Counted from the first letter of the stretch, positions 44,557 through 54,059 are shown. The stretch is 64,000 bases of DNA from Microbacterium sp. ET2 (GCF_030347395.1 NZ_CP128170.1:868001-932000), one strand, 5' to 3'. The notes: generated from the letters alone by a model not told the origin. A program made the numbers and translations.

Positions 44557-46269
44557 CTACACCCGCTCGCGGAGCACGCCGGCCACCGCGTCGCCGTGAC
44601 GCTGCGCGAACTGGTCGACGTCACCGGCCAGGCCCGGGTCCTCGCCGCGGGCGAGCCCCGCGTACTCGAGCCGGACGGCTCCCTCGCCGTTTCCGCCACC
44701 GGGCACCGGCGTGGCCCGCACCCACATGCGGCGACGCGGGATGAACAGACCCGCGAGCAACCCCACCATCGCGAGAACCGAGAAGGCCAGCACCCACGGC
44801 GCTCCCACATCACGGTGCACCGACAGCGACACGTAGCGCTTGACGGACTCGTCGTACCCCTGCGCGCCCTCGGTCGCCTCGTCTTCGAAGGTGATCGTCC
44901 CGCGTCCGCCGGGGAGGTCGGCGGTGTCGCCGGGGGCGAGCTGGATCGAGGCCACGCCGGTGTCGCCGCCGGTCAGCCGGTCCATGTCGCCGGTGTCGAG
45001 CGCGTATACCGACCGAGGAATGCCGCCGTCGATCCCCAGGTCGCCCTCGTAGACGTCGAGCGAGACCACGGGGTTGATGAGGGCCGGGTAGGCCGAGGTG
45101 AAGGCCCCGGTCTCCAGGGGCGCCTCGGTCGGGTAGAAGAACCCCACGAGCCCGAGCTGCTCCGACAGTCCGTCGGGGATCTTCACCACTCCGAGCGAGG
45201 TCATGTTCGTGTCCTGCGGCAGGAACGGCACCGCCTCGGAGAACACGACTTCGCCCGCGGGATCGCGGACCGTGATCGTCGGGGCGTATCCGTTGCCCAT
45301 GAGGTAGATCCGGTCTCCGGCGAGCTCGAGCGGCGCGTTGACGCGCACCACCCCTTCCTGCGGCTCGTCACCGGCGAGCTGCGTGGTGAGGTTCGCGGCG
45401 AAATCGCCCGCCTGCCCCGCCCCGTTGGAGCCGACCGGCTGGTAGGTCACCTCGAAGTCCTCGAGCGTCATCGAGTAAGGCACGAGCTGCTCTTCGTCGA
45501 CGAACCGGCCGGGGTTGAACGAGGAGTAGTCGAGCAACGAGTTGACCCAGGTGCGCCCCTCGATGATCACGCTCTGCCCGGTGTAAGTGAAGCCGCCGCC
45601 GATCCCGACCGCGAGCAGCACGCCGACGAGCGCGCCGTGGAACAGCAGGTTGCCGGTCTCGCGCAGGTATCCGCGCTCGGCCGACACCGACAGCCCGTCG
45701 TCGTATCGCTCGACGCGGTAGCCGGCGCGACGCAGCTGATCGTGGGCGAGGTCGATCGCGAGGCGTGCGTCATCCGCCGCATCCTCCGACGGCACCGGCA
45801 CGACCCGTTCGCGGTGGTCTTCCAGCCTCGCCAACCGCGCGGGCGTCCGGGGCGGACGTGCGCGCAGCGCCTTCCAGTGATGCTTGGTGCGCGGGATCAC
45901 GCAGCCGATCAGCGAGACGAACAGCAGGATGTAGATCGCCGAGAACCACGGCGAGATGTAGACGTCGAACAGGCTCAGGTTGTCGAGCACCGGCGCCAGG
46001 TCGGGGTTGTCGGTGAACCACTGCGTGACACCGTTCGGGTCGGCGCTGCGCTGCGGGAAGATCGAGCCCGGCACCGCGGCGATCGCGAGGAGGAGCAGAA
46101 GCACGAGCGCCGTGCGCATCGACGTCAGCTGTCGCCACGCCCAGCGCAGCCAGCCGACGAGTCCGAGCGCGGGCTGGTCGGGTGCGGATGGTCCGGAGTC
46201 GGCGTGGTCCGATGGCCGCAGCGGATCCGCGGCGACACCGGCACCGGCGTCAGAGCGGGAGCGGGACAC
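44557..46269 (-). CDS. resB: Cytochrome c biogenesis protein ResB
   Basis: A 570-residue partner of CcsB in system II cytochrome c assembly. N-terminal span RTALVLLLLLAIAAVPGSIFPQR, two more spans (YILLFVSLIGCVIPRTK and NLLFHGALVGVLLAVGIGGG), a large extracytoplasmic domain, and a final span VLAFSVLAMVGLLAGLFIPRRRMWVR, the usual ResB topology. Its GTG start lies 20 nt inside the 3' end of ccdA, so translation is coupled. Confidence 0.95.
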   Translation of the reverse strand: MSRSRSDAGAGVAADPLRPSDHADSGPSAPDQPALGLVGWLRWAWRQLTSMRTALVLLLLLAIAAVPGSIFPQRSADPNGVTQWFTDNPDLAPVLDNLSLFDVYISPWFSAIYILLFVSLIGCVIPRTKHHWKALRARPPRTPARLARLEDHRERVVPVPSEDAADDARLAIDLAHDQLRRAGYRVERYDDGLSVSAERGYLRETGNLLFHGALVGVLLAVGIGGGFTYTGQSVIIEGRTWVNSLLDYSSFNPGRFVDEEQLVPYSMTLEDFEVTYQPVGSNGAGQAGDFAANLTTQLAGDEPQEGVVRVNAPLELAGDRIYLMGNGYAPTITVRDPAGEVVFSEAVPFLPQDTNMTSLGVVKIPDGLSEQLGLVGFFYPTEAPLETGAFTSAYPALINPVVSLDVYEGDLGIDGGIPRSVYALDTGDMDRLTGGDTGVASIQLAPGDTADLPGGRGTITFEDEATEGAQGYDESVKRYVSLSVHRDVGAPWVLAFSVLAMVGLLAGLFIPRRRMWVRATPVPGGGNGEGAVRLEYAGLARGEDPGLAGDVDQFAQRHGDAVAGVLRERV

Positions 46270-47131
46270 TGAGAAACACCCCCTGCAGCTGCGCCATGAG
46301 GGCGGTCCAGACGCCGGTCACCATGAGCAGGCCGAGGATCACCAGCAGGGCACCGCCGACGAGGTTGACGGTGCGGATGTGGCGGCGAAGGAACGCCACC
46401 GACCGGGTCGCCCAGCCGAAGCCGAGGGCGAGCAGGATGAACGGGATCCCGAGGCCGAGCGAATATGCCAGTCCGAGCATGCCCGCCCGCACCGGGTCGC
46501 CGAAGTTCCACGACATCGCGAGGATGGCGCTGAGCGTCGGGCCGATGCACGGCGCCCAGCCGATGCCGAGCGCCAGACCGAGAAGGGGCGCGCCGACGAG
46601 GCCCAGGCTGCTGCGAATCTGCGGTCGCGCAATTCTCTGTGCGAAACCGAAGACCCCGATGAACACCAGGCCCAGAAGGATGACCACGACGCCGAGCACG
46701 CGCGTGATGAGGTCGGTGTATTCGACGAAGAAGCGCCCGAGTGTGCCGCCGAAGATGTTGATCGCCATGAACACCACGGTGAAGCCGGCGATGAAGAGGA
46801 GGGTGCCGAGCACGAGACGCCCGCGGGCGGGCCGCGCGCCCGTGGCATCCCCTTCACCGACGGCGTCGCTCGCGTCCACGCGCGGAGAATCGGTCGAGAC
46901 GAGGACGTCCGGGGCGGAATCGTCCGCGTGCGGGCCGATCGTCCGCGCGCCGGCCGGCGCGGCAGCGCGCAGCGGCCCCGAACGCGGCGCGACCGCACCG
47001 CCGATGAACCCGAGATACCCGGGCACGAGCGGCAGCACGCACGGCGAGAGGAACGACACCAGCCCCGCCGCCACTGCGATCGGCAGGGCGAGCCAGAGCG
47101 CGCCGTCGGCGATCAGCGCGGCGATGTTCAC
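46250..47131 (-). CDS. ccdA: Cytochrome c biogenesis thiol transporter CcdA
   Basis: A 293-residue DsbD-beta-like membrane protein that carries electrons across the membrane to keep apocytochrome cysteines reduced. The two redox cysteines are in LSPCVLPLVPGYLG and GWAPCIGPTLS. Six spans are seen, with a hydrophilic cytoplasmic or extracytoplasmic loop of about 65 residues after span 1 that is longer than usual. The GTG at 47131 overlaps the tlpA stop (GTGA). The long open frame upstream belongs to shadow sequence. Confidence 0.94.
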   Translation of the reverse strand: MNIAALIADGALWLALPIAVAAGLVSFLSPCVLPLVPGYLGFIGGAVAPRSGPLRAAAPAGARTIGPHADDSAPDVLVSTDSPRVDASDAVGEGDATGARPARGRLVLGTLLFIAGFTVVFMAINIFGGTLGRFFVEYTDLITRVLGVVVILLGLVFIGVFGFAQRIARPQIRSSLGLVGAPLLGLALGIGWAPCIGPTLSAILAMSWNFGDPVRAGMLGLAYSLGLGIPFILLALGFGWATRSVAFLRRHIRTVNLVGGALLVILGLLMVTGVWTALMAQLQGVFLSVPLPL

Positions 47132-47748
47132 GACGACCCCGCAGCCGACTCCGCCAGCTCGCCCACGATGGTGTCGAGCACCGAGGCGTCTTCGAGCTGG
47201 CCGATGATCCGCGCGGCCACGCGCCCGTCGCGGTCGAGCACGAGCGTCGTCGGCGTGGCGTTCAGCGGCGTCCGCTCGGCGAAGGCGAGCTTGATCGAGC
47301 CGTCCTCGACGGCGAGCGCACTGGGGTAGGTGACCCCGTACGTGTCGGCGAAGGCCAGCGACGCCTGCGCCGAGTCGTAGGTGTTCACCCCGAGGAACGA
47401 CACCCCCGCGTCGGCGTACTCCTGGTTGACCTCCTCCAGGAACGGCGCCTCCACCCGGCACGGTGCGCATGCGGCATACCAGAAGTTCACCACCAGCACC
47501 TCGCCGGCGTAGTCGGCCTCGGTCACCGTCGATCCGTCGTCGAGGACGCCGGAGAAGGCCACCGGCTCGCCGCGGTCGGCCTCGGGGATCTCCACGACCC
47601 GGAAGTCGCCGGCGATGAAGCCGGTGTTCGCGCCCTCGCGATACTGCTCGGCGAGGGGGTCGCTGGTGCAGGCGGCGAGGCCGCCCACGAGCACGAGGGC
47701 GAGGAGAGCGGATGCCGCGGCCCGGCCGCGACGCACGAGGGAGGTCAT
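47128..47748 (-). CDS. TlpA/ResA-like thiol-disulfide reductase (lipoprotein)
   Basis: A 206-residue extracytoplasmic thioredoxin. The signal sequence ends VLVGGLAAC with the lipidated Cys, then FRVVEIPEADRGEPVAFSG. The active site is CAPC in NFWYAACAPCRVEAPFL, followed by the cis-proline stretch LNATPTTLVLD. It is expected to reduce heme-binding cysteines of apocytochrome c with electrons from CcdA. The ATG at 47748 overlaps the phosphatase stop (ATGA), and its stop overlaps the ccdA start. Confidence 0.93.
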   Translation of the reverse strand: MTSLVRRGRAAASALLALVLVGGLAACTSDPLAEQYREGANTGFIAGDFRVVEIPEADRGEPVAFSGVLDDGSTVTEADYAGEVLVVNFWYAACAPCRVEAPFLEEVNQEYADAGVSFLGVNTYDSAQASLAFADTYGVTYPSALAVEDGSIKLAFAERTPLNATPTTLVLDRDGRVAARIIGQLEDASVLDTIVGELAESAAGSS

Positions 47749-48374
47749 ACCGCCCCCTCGTCGCGTGCACCCGCGAGACTCGCCGGCTCGACGTAGCCGA
47801 CCTCGGTCCACTTGTTCTCGACCATCTCGAAGCTCGTCACACTCGACAGCGCGCAGCGCCGCTCTCGGGGGTCGTGCCGCGAGGGCAGACCCGCCGCGGC
47901 GAGGTGGGTGACCCAGATCGGCAGCTGATGCGAGACGATGACCACGTCGCCGCCGTCCACCGCCTCCCACGCCTCGGTCATCGCCGCGTTCATCCGCGCG
48001 ATCACCTCGTTGTAGGGCTCCCCCCAGCTGGGCAGGGCGGGGCGGCGCAGATGCCGCCAGTTCCACGGGTTCAGCAGGGCCCGGAACATCCGCTTCCCCT
48101 CGAACACGTTCGTGGGCTCGATCACGCGCTCGTCGACGATGGGCTCGAGTCCGAACGCTTCGGTGAAGGGCTCCGCCGACTCGCGGGTGCGCTGCAACGG
48201 TGAGCACACCAGGCGGCTGACCCCGCGTCCGGTCTCGCGGACGTATTCGGCTGCCTCTCGCGTCATCCGTCGCCCCTCGGCGCTCAATCCGTAGCCGGGA
48301 AGACGGCCGTAGAGCACGCGGCGGGGGTTGTCGACCTCCCCGTGACGCACGAGATGGAGGCGGTCTGCGGGCAC
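47745..48374 (-). CDS. Histidine phosphatase superfamily protein (phosphoglycerate-mutase-like)
   Basis: A 209-residue enzyme with the catalytic LVRHGEVDNP motif (His11 the phospho-acceptor), later VCSPLQRTRESAE and VSHQLPIWVTHLAAAG with the second catalytic His. The substrate is unknown; the family is regularly found in front of tlpA/ccdA in actinobacteria. TAGACT ends 6 nt before the GTG, so the cytochrome part of the series can be transcribed from here as well as from DedA. Overlaps tlpA by 4 nt. Confidence 0.9.
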   Translation of the reverse strand: MPADRLHLVRHGEVDNPRRVLYGRLPGYGLSAEGRRMTREAAEYVRETGRGVSRLVCSPLQRTRESAEPFTEAFGLEPIVDERVIEPTNVFEGKRMFRALLNPWNWRHLRRPALPSWGEPYNEVIARMNAAMTEAWEAVDGGDVVIVSHQLPIWVTHLAAAGLPSRHDPRERRCALSSVTSFEMVENKWTEVGYVEPASLAGARDEGAV

Positions 48375-48383
48375 CTGCCCAGT

Positions 48384-49403
48384 CTAAAGGCGCGGCTTCT
48401 GGGGAGAATCCGAACCATGCTCGGCGTCGAGAGATCGACGCGCCAGCGCATTCTCGACGAGCAGGAGCACGAACACCGCCGCAGCTCCGAGCAGCGCCAA
48501 GACCATGGGTCCCGCCACCGGGTCGTAGGGAGCGGCGAGCGAACCCACACCGTGCGTCTCGCCGGGCGCGAGTTCCTGCCACGGCCAGAGCGCCCGAAGG
48601 GATCCGAGCATCAGCCCCGACATCGCCAGAAGCGTCAACCGACGGTGGCGCTCGAGCAGGCGGCGCATGGCCTGCACGATGGTGACGAGACCGAGGAGCG
48701 CCCCGGCGGCGAACACACCGAGATAAGCGAGGTCGCGCTCATCCACCGCGAGGAGTGTCGGCGAGTACAGCCCGATCGCCAGCAGGAAGAACGAGCCCGA
48801 GACGCCCGGGACGACGAGAGCGCAGACGGCGATCGCGGCGGCGAAGAAGACGATGACGAGCGACGGGTCGACGGCGACCGCGCCGCCCGCCAGGCCCACC
48901 AGCGCGAAAGCGAGGATCGCGGCGGCGAAGAAGACCGCGACTCCGGTCAGTCGCGCGGAGGGGGAACGACGAAGGCGAGGGATCTGCTGCAACGGAACGA
49001 CGATGCTCGCCGCGACGAGACCGAAGAACAGTCCACGGGACAGTTCGGGGTTGGCCGACACCATCGCCTCGACGATGCCCGCCAGGGTGAGCACCATCGC
49101 CACCATGCCGAGGAGGACCGGAAGGATCAGCGCGCCATCGACCTGCCGAAGCTCCCGGGCGGCGTTGCGTCGCCGGTCGGGGCCCGAGACCAGGATGCGA
49201 GCGGCGGAGACGACGTGCGAGGCCGAAGTGATCAGCCGCTCGTACACACCGGTGATCAGTGCCACAGTGCCGCCGGAGATCCCGGGGATGAGCTCGGCGA
49301 GGCCGATGAGAGCGCCTCGGACGACGTTCAGCAGGAAAGAGGGGATCGCCAGGAGCGCCTTCGCGGGTGTGGCGGGTGGCGGCGTCGTGGCGGGCGTCGT
49401 CAT
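48384..49403 (-). CDS. DUF368 (PopT-type) polyprenyl-phosphate transporter
   Basis: A 339-residue membrane protein with about nine hydrophobic segments and the diagnostic GALIGLAELIPGISGGTVALITGVYE near the N-terminus. DUF368 proteins have been shown in other bacteria to return undecaprenyl phosphate to the inner leaflet for reuse in wall synthesis (PopT). Assignment here is by family. It sits 19 nt after DedA and 10 nt before the phosphatase. Both DUF368 and DedA belong to families with that activity. Confidence 0.9.
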   Translation of the reverse strand: MTTPATTPPPATPAKALLAIPSFLLNVVRGALIGLAELIPGISGGTVALITGVYERLITSASHVVSAARILVSGPDRRRNAARELRQVDGALILPVLLGMVAMVLTLAGIVEAMVSANPELSRGLFFGLVAASIVVPLQQIPRLRRSPSARLTGVAVFFAAAILAFALVGLAGGAVAVDPSLVIVFFAAAIAVCALVVPGVSGSFFLLAIGLYSPTLLAVDERDLAYLGVFAAGALLGLVTIVQAMRRLLERHRRLTLLAMSGLMLGSLRALWPWQELAPGETHGVGSLAAPYDPVAGPMVLALLGAAAVFVLLLVENALARRSLDAEHGSDSPQKPRL

Positions 49404-49422
49404 GTCAGCGAGGATACGGGGT

Positions 49423-50073
49423 TCACCCCCGGGCCCGTTGTCCCTCCCGCAGTGACCGGACCCGGACGACGATGAACCACGCCACCGCGACCACGACGGC
49501 GGCGATCACGATGTACTGCAGGATCTCGGCGTACTGCTCGACGACTGGCCAGGCCTCACCGAGGAAGAAGCCCGACAGCACGAAGATCGTGTTCCAGATG
49601 AGACTCCCGGCGGAAGTGAGGAGACCGAACTTCCACAGCGGCATCCGTGTGATGCCGGCGGGGATGGAGATGAAGCTCCGGAAGATCGGCACCATCCGCC
49701 CGAAGAACACCGCCTTGCCGCCGTGACGGTGGAACCACGCCACCGTCTTGTCGATGTCTTCCCCCTTCGTCAGCGGGAGGCGTTCGGCGATGCGGCGTAG
49801 ACGATCGGCACCCAGCCATGCCCCGAGCCCGTAGAGCACGAACGCGCCGACGATCGAGCCGAGCGTGGTCCAGATGAGGGCTTCGGCGAGGGTGAACGAC
49901 CCACGACTTGCGGTCAGGCCCGCCAGCGGCAGGATGACCTCACTGGGCAGAGGTGGGAACAGGTTCTCCAGCGCGATCCCGATGCCGGCCCCGACCGGGC
50001 CGATCACCTCCATCAGCGAGACGGTCCAGTCGATGAGCGCACCCAGCCATGAACCGTCGCTTCCCGAAGCCAT
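49423..50073 (-). CDS. DedA family membrane protein
   Basis: 216 residues with the SNARE-associated/VTT layout: ALENLFPPLPSEVILPLAGL (the conserved E and P residues of re-entrant loop 1) and FFGRMVPIFRSFISIPAGITRMPLWKFG (the conserved F-GR-P-R-G-A pattern). DedA members include the undecaprenyl-phosphate flippase UptA. TAGCCT ends 6 nt before the ATG. First gene of the minus-strand series running through to ccsB. Confidence 0.93.
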   Translation of the reverse strand: MASGSDGSWLGALIDWTVSLMEVIGPVGAGIGIALENLFPPLPSEVILPLAGLTASRGSFTLAEALIWTTLGSIVGAFVLYGLGAWLGADRLRRIAERLPLTKGEDIDKTVAWFHRHGGKAVFFGRMVPIFRSFISIPAGITRMPLWKFGLLTSAGSLIWNTIFVLSGFFLGEAWPVVEQYAEILQYIVIAAVVVAVAWFIVVRVRSLREGQRARG

Positions 50074-50194
50074 CCCCCCAGGCTAAGCGGCGCAGGTTAC
50101 CGACACCTGTGCGCCAGCCACCAGGATTGTTTCGGGGTATCCCCCGCCTCCCCTGCCCAGGAGGCCCCGGCGCCGCGGACTAGACTCGACCCTC

Positions 50195-51535
50195 GTGAGT
50201 GAACGCGTGCTGGTGGAAGAACTGCAGGGTCGCGCCGACGGGCCGGTCACCGTCTCGGGCTGGGTCGAGACGGTCCGAGACCAGAAGAAGGTGCAGTTCG
50301 TCATCCTGCGCGACGAGACCGGGGCGGTGCAGCTGGTCAATCCCGCCACGCGGCCGACGGAGGAGCCGTCGGACCAGGATGCTGCGGCGCTGGCTCTGAC
50401 GGAGACCATCTCGGGCCTTGCCACCGGCACCTTCCTGACCGTGCGGGGTGAGCTCAAGCACGATGAGCGGGTGAAGCTCGGCGGCGTCGAGGTCAAGATC
50501 GGCTCGCTCCAGATCGCAGCCGAAGCGCTCCCCGAGACCCCGATCGCCGCCGACAGCGGCATGGACAAGCGCATGGACTGGCGCTTCCTCGACCTCCGCC
50601 AGCGCCGGAACAACCTCATCTTCCGCGTGCAGACCACCCTCGAGCACGCGATGCGGTCGTACTGGGTCGAGCGCGACTACATCGAGATCCACTCCCCCAA
50701 GCTCATGGCGAGCCCGTCGGAGTCGCGCGCCGAGCTCTTCCAGCTCGAGTACTTCGGCGACCAGACCGCGTACCTCGCCCAGAGCCCGCAGCACTTCAAG
50801 CAGATGGCCCAGGCCGCCGGATTCGGCAAGGTCTTCGAGATCGCCGACGCGTTCCGCGCCGACCCGTCGTTCACGAGCCGTCACGCCACCGAGTTCACCT
50901 CGATCGACGCCGAGATCAGCTGGATCGACTCGCACGAAGACGTCGCCGCGATGCAGGAGGAGCTCCTGGCGACCGCGATCGCCGCGGTCAAGGACAAGCA
51001 CGGCGACGAGATCCGCGAACTGTTCGGCATCGAGGTCGACGTGCCTGCGGTGCCCTTCCCCCGCATCCCGCTCGCCCAGGCGCGCGAGATCGTCGCCGCC
51101 CGCGGCTACGAGATCCCCCGGGCGGACGGTGACCTCGACCCGGAGGGCGAGCGCCAGCTGTCGGCGCACGTCAAGGAGTCTTTCGGCCACGACTTCGTGT
51201 TCGTCACCGACTATCACGCCGAGATCCGGCCGTTCTACCACATGCGCGACGAGGCGACCGGGCTCACCAAGAGCTACGACCTGCTCTACCGCGGCACCGA
51301 GATCACCACGGGCGCACAGCGCGAGCACCGCGTCGAGGTGCTCGAGAAGCAGGCGGTGGAGAAGGGCCTCGAGCTCGATGGCCTGGAGCACTACCTCGAC
51401 TTCTTCCGCTACGGCGTACCTCCGCACGGCGGCTTCGGCATGGGCCTTGCGCGCGTGCTGATGCTGCTGCTCGGCGAGTCGTCGATCCGCGAGGTGACGT
51501 TCCTGTTCCGCGGGCCGACCCGCCTGGCGCCGTAG
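50195..51535 (+). CDS. aspS: Aspartyl-tRNA synthetase, archaeal-genre (probably aspartate--tRNA(Asx))
   Basis: A class II aminoacyl-tRNA synthetase of 446 residues. The N-terminal OB-fold is GWVETVRDQKKVQFVILRD, motif 2 is IADAFRADPSFTSRHATEFT and motif 3 is GFGMGLARVLMLLLGES. Standard bacterial AspRS has about 590 residues with a GAD insertion; this one lacks it, and FGDQTAYLAQSPQHFKQMAQAAGFGKVFE is archaeal-type. Such enzymes in bacteria are often nondiscriminating, charging tRNA(Asn) with Asp for GatCAB. The residue before ETV that separates the specificities (W or H) is E here, so specificity is not certain. GTG start, with TAGACT ending 8 nt upstream. Confidence 0.93.
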   Translation: MSERVLVEELQGRADGPVTVSGWVETVRDQKKVQFVILRDETGAVQLVNPATRPTEEPSDQDAAALALTETISGLATGTFLTVRGELKHDERVKLGGVEVKIGSLQIAAEALPETPIAADSGMDKRMDWRFLDLRQRRNNLIFRVQTTLEHAMRSYWVERDYIEIHSPKLMASPSESRAELFQLEYFGDQTAYLAQSPQHFKQMAQAAGFGKVFEIADAFRADPSFTSRHATEFTSIDAEISWIDSHEDVAAMQEELLATAIAAVKDKHGDEIRELFGIEVDVPAVPFPRIPLAQAREIVAARGYEIPRADGDLDPEGERQLSAHVKESFGHDFVFVTDYHAEIRPFYHMRDEATGLTKSYDLLYRGTEITTGAQREHRVEVLEKQAVEKGLELDGLEHYLDFFRYGVPPHGGFGMGLARVLMLLLGESSIREVTFLFRGPTRLAP

Positions 51536-51650
51536 GACGGGTTTCGGGAAAAATCCGGGACGCTTCCCCTTGCGGTTCCTCCGGTCTCCCGCCATGCTGT
51601 GCGCGGGATAGGGACATCGGGCCCTTTCCCCTGATCAGATGGGGGATCAC

Positions 51651-52765
51651 ATGAGTCGACGGAGACTCCGCACACGGGCTGCCCTGGCCCTTCTCACGGC
51701 CGCTGCCGCAGCCGTCGCCGTTGCGACGGGCGGCGCGACGGCGACCGCCGCACCGCAGGCCACGGTCGTCGCCAGCGGCTTGGACAACCCGAGGCAGCTC
51801 TCGATCGGCGCGGGCGGCGCGGTGTACGTCGCCGAGGCCGGCACCGGCGGAGACGGGCCCTGCCTGGTGAACCCGGAAGACCCCGAGGGCTCGGTATGCC
51901 TCGGTGACACCGGAGCTGTCACGCAGATCCAGCGTGGCACTCAGACCCGGGTCGTCACGGGTCTCGCGTCTCTCGCCGGCCCCGACGGGTCGGCGGCCAC
52001 CGGTCCGTCGGCGGTGAGCGTGCGCGGCGGCAACGTCGCGGTGCTCATGGGGCTCGGCGGCAACGGTGAGACGCGAGCGACCCTCGGACCGGACGGCGCG
52101 GAGCTCGGCACCATCCTCACCGGACGTCTCGGCCAGTCGCTGAGCATCACCGAGGACATCACAGCCTACGAGGACGCCAACAACCCCGACGGCGGCGCGG
52201 TCGACTCCAACCCCAACGGGTTCGCGGACGTCAACAGCAAGCGCTGGGTGGTCGCGGATGCCGGCGCCAACGCGATCGTCGAGGTCGGAGGCAATCTCCC
52301 CGACGCCACGATCGCCGTGCTCCCCCGGCGTTCGGCCCGCCGCCCGGCGGCGGCGACCCGATCCCGGCGGAATCCGTTCCCACGAACGTCGTTCAGGGCC
52401 CGGACGGGGCGTACTACGTCTCCGAGCTCCTCGGCTTCCCGTTCCCGGTCGGTGAGTCGCGCATCTGGCGCGTGGTGCCCGGCCAGGAGCCGACGATCTA
52501 CGCCAGCGGGCTGAGCAATGTCACCAGCCTGGCATGGCAGCACCGCACGCTGTATGCCGTCCAGTTCAACGACGGGAGCTTCCTCGAGAGCGAATCACCG
52601 ATCGGCTCTCTTCGCCAGGTTGTCCCCGGCAGCGAGAACCACCCCGCTGTCCTGTCCGGTCTCTTCGCCCCCTATGGCGTCGCGATCACCGGCAAGACCG
52701 CGTACGTGAGCGTCGGCGCGGTGCTCCCTGGCGGTGGCGAGGTGCTCTCTCTCTCGCTCCGCTGA
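51651..52765 (+). pseudogene. ScyD/ScyE-like secreted beta-propeller protein, one frameshift
   Basis: Secreted NHL/beta-propeller-like protein of about 370 residues. Signal peptide RTRAALALLTAAAAAVAVAT ending ATAAP, then SGLDNPRQLSIGAGGAVYVAE and later NPNGFADVNSKRWVVADAGAN in frame 1. At the C5 run 52322-52326 the frame shifts. The second frame continues FGPPPGGGDPIPAE, then VQGPDGAYYVSELLGFPFPVG, IWRVVPGQEPTIYASGLSNV and a C-terminal GEVLSLSLR, a continuous protein with one C added. The ScyD/ScyE name comes from cyanobacterial scytonemin clusters; here the role is unknown. ATG at 51651 with GGGGGA 5 nt upstream; a longer start at 51639 is possible. Confidence 0.8.
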
Positions 52766-52802
52766 CGTATCCGGCTACCGGCCGAACACCGCCGGTTCAC
52801 TC

Positions 52803-52838
52803 AAGCTAGGGCCGTCCGTAACCGGACGGCCCTAGCTT
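52803..52838 (+). terminator. Strong intrinsic terminator after the ScyD/ScyE-like gene
   Basis: AAGCTAGGGCCGTCCG / CGGACGGCCCTAGCTT form a perfect 16-bp stem with a TAAC tetraloop, followed by TCCTCTC. It ends the ScyD-like transcript 38 nt after its stop and insulates the ABC operon that starts at 52911. The stem is symmetric enough to act in either direction. Confidence 0.88.
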
Positions 52839-52910
52839 TCCTCTCGTCTCCCGCATCGCACGCGTTTCGGCGCGACACGGCGGTGCGCTCACCCGAGAGG
52901 AACAAACTCC

Positions 52911-54059
52911 ATGTCACGCACCCCTCGCCCGGCGGCGCGCACGCTCGCCGCCCTGGCCCTGGCCACCGCCGCCGCGGTCACGCTCGCCGGCTGCGGCGGC
53001 GCCGCCGCAGGCTCCGGCGATGCGTCGTCCGACTCCGGCGTCGACGCCGCCACGGCGACGAGCCTGGAAGACTTCGGCACGTTCGAGGACCTCGAAGAGG
53101 CCGCCAAGGCCGAAGGCCAGCTGAACGTCATCGCCCTCCCCCGCGACTGGGCGAATTACGGCGAGATCATCGACCTCTTCACGGAGCGCTACCCCGAGAT
53201 CACCGTCAACGAGCAGTCGCCCGACGCTTCCAGCGCCGAGGAGATCCAGGCGGCCGAGACCAATCAGGGCCTTGACACCGCACCGGACGTGTTCGACCTC
53301 GGCCTCACCGTGGCGCTGCAGAGCACCGACTACTTCGCCCCTTACCAGGTGGAGACCTGGGACGACATCCCCGACGCCCTGAAGCACCCCGACGGCCTCT
53401 TCGTCGGTGACTACGGCGGCTACATGTCGGTCGGCTACGACTCGTCGCGCTTCCCCGCGCCCGAGACCATCGAGGACCTGCTCGGTGACGACTACCGCGG
53501 CTCGGTCGCGCTGAACGGCGATCCGACGCAGGCCGGCGCCGCGTTCGCGGCCGTGGGCCTTGCCACCGTGCAGACGGGCGGCGACCTCGATGACTTCCAG
53601 TCCGGAATCGACTTCTTCTCCGAACTCAACGCCGCCGGCAACCTGTTGAAGCTCGACGTCACCTCGGCGACGGTCGCCAGCGGTGAGACCCCGGTGGTGT
53701 TCGACTGGGATTACCTCAACGCCTCGCACTCCGCCGACAACCCCGCATGGGAGGTCGTGGTCTTCCCCGGCACCGGGTACGCCGGCTACTACAACCAGGC
53801 GATCAACAAGGATGCACCGAACCCCGCCGCCGCTCGCCTGTGGCAGGAGTTCCTCTACAGCGACGAGGTGCAGAACCTCTGGCTCAAGGGCGGGGCCCGC
53901 CCCGTGCGGATGGATGCGATGATCGGGGCCGGCACGATCGACGAGGAGCTCGCGGCAGCCCTGCCCGAGGCTCCGGAGGACACCGTCGTGCCGACCGAGG
54001 AGCAGAGCGCCGCGGCCGGCGAGCTCCTCGGCCAGGAGTGGGCAGCGGCGGTCCAGTGA
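52911..54059 (+). CDS. ABC transporter substrate-binding lipoprotein (PotD/FbpA-like)
   Basis: A 382-residue extracellular binding protein. Lipobox TLAGC after the signal sequence AALALATAAAVTLAGC, then an acidic linker. The mature region shows EGQLNVIALPRDWANYGEIIDLF and PGTGYAGYYNQAINKDAPNPAAARLWQEFLYSDEVQN, typical of SBP_bac_6/8 proteins for polyamines, Fe3+ or phosphonates. The ligand is not fixed. Shine-Dalgarno GAGAGG about 10 nt upstream of the ATG. Its stop overlaps the next GTG, starting a four-gene importer operon. Confidence 0.9.
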   Translation: MSRTPRPAARTLAALALATAAAVTLAGCGGAAAGSGDASSDSGVDAATATSLEDFGTFEDLEEAAKAEGQLNVIALPRDWANYGEIIDLFTERYPEITVNEQSPDASSAEEIQAAETNQGLDTAPDVFDLGLTVALQSTDYFAPYQVETWDDIPDALKHPDGLFVGDYGGYMSVGYDSSRFPAPETIEDLLGDDYRGSVALNGDPTQAGAAFAAVGLATVQTGGDLDDFQSGIDFFSELNAAGNLLKLDVTSATVASGETPVVFDWDYLNASHSADNPAWEVVVFPGTGYAGYYNQAINKDAPNPAAARLWQEFLYSDEVQNLWLKGGARPVRMDAMIGAGTIDEELAAALPEAPEDTVVPTEEQSAAAGELLGQEWAAAVQ

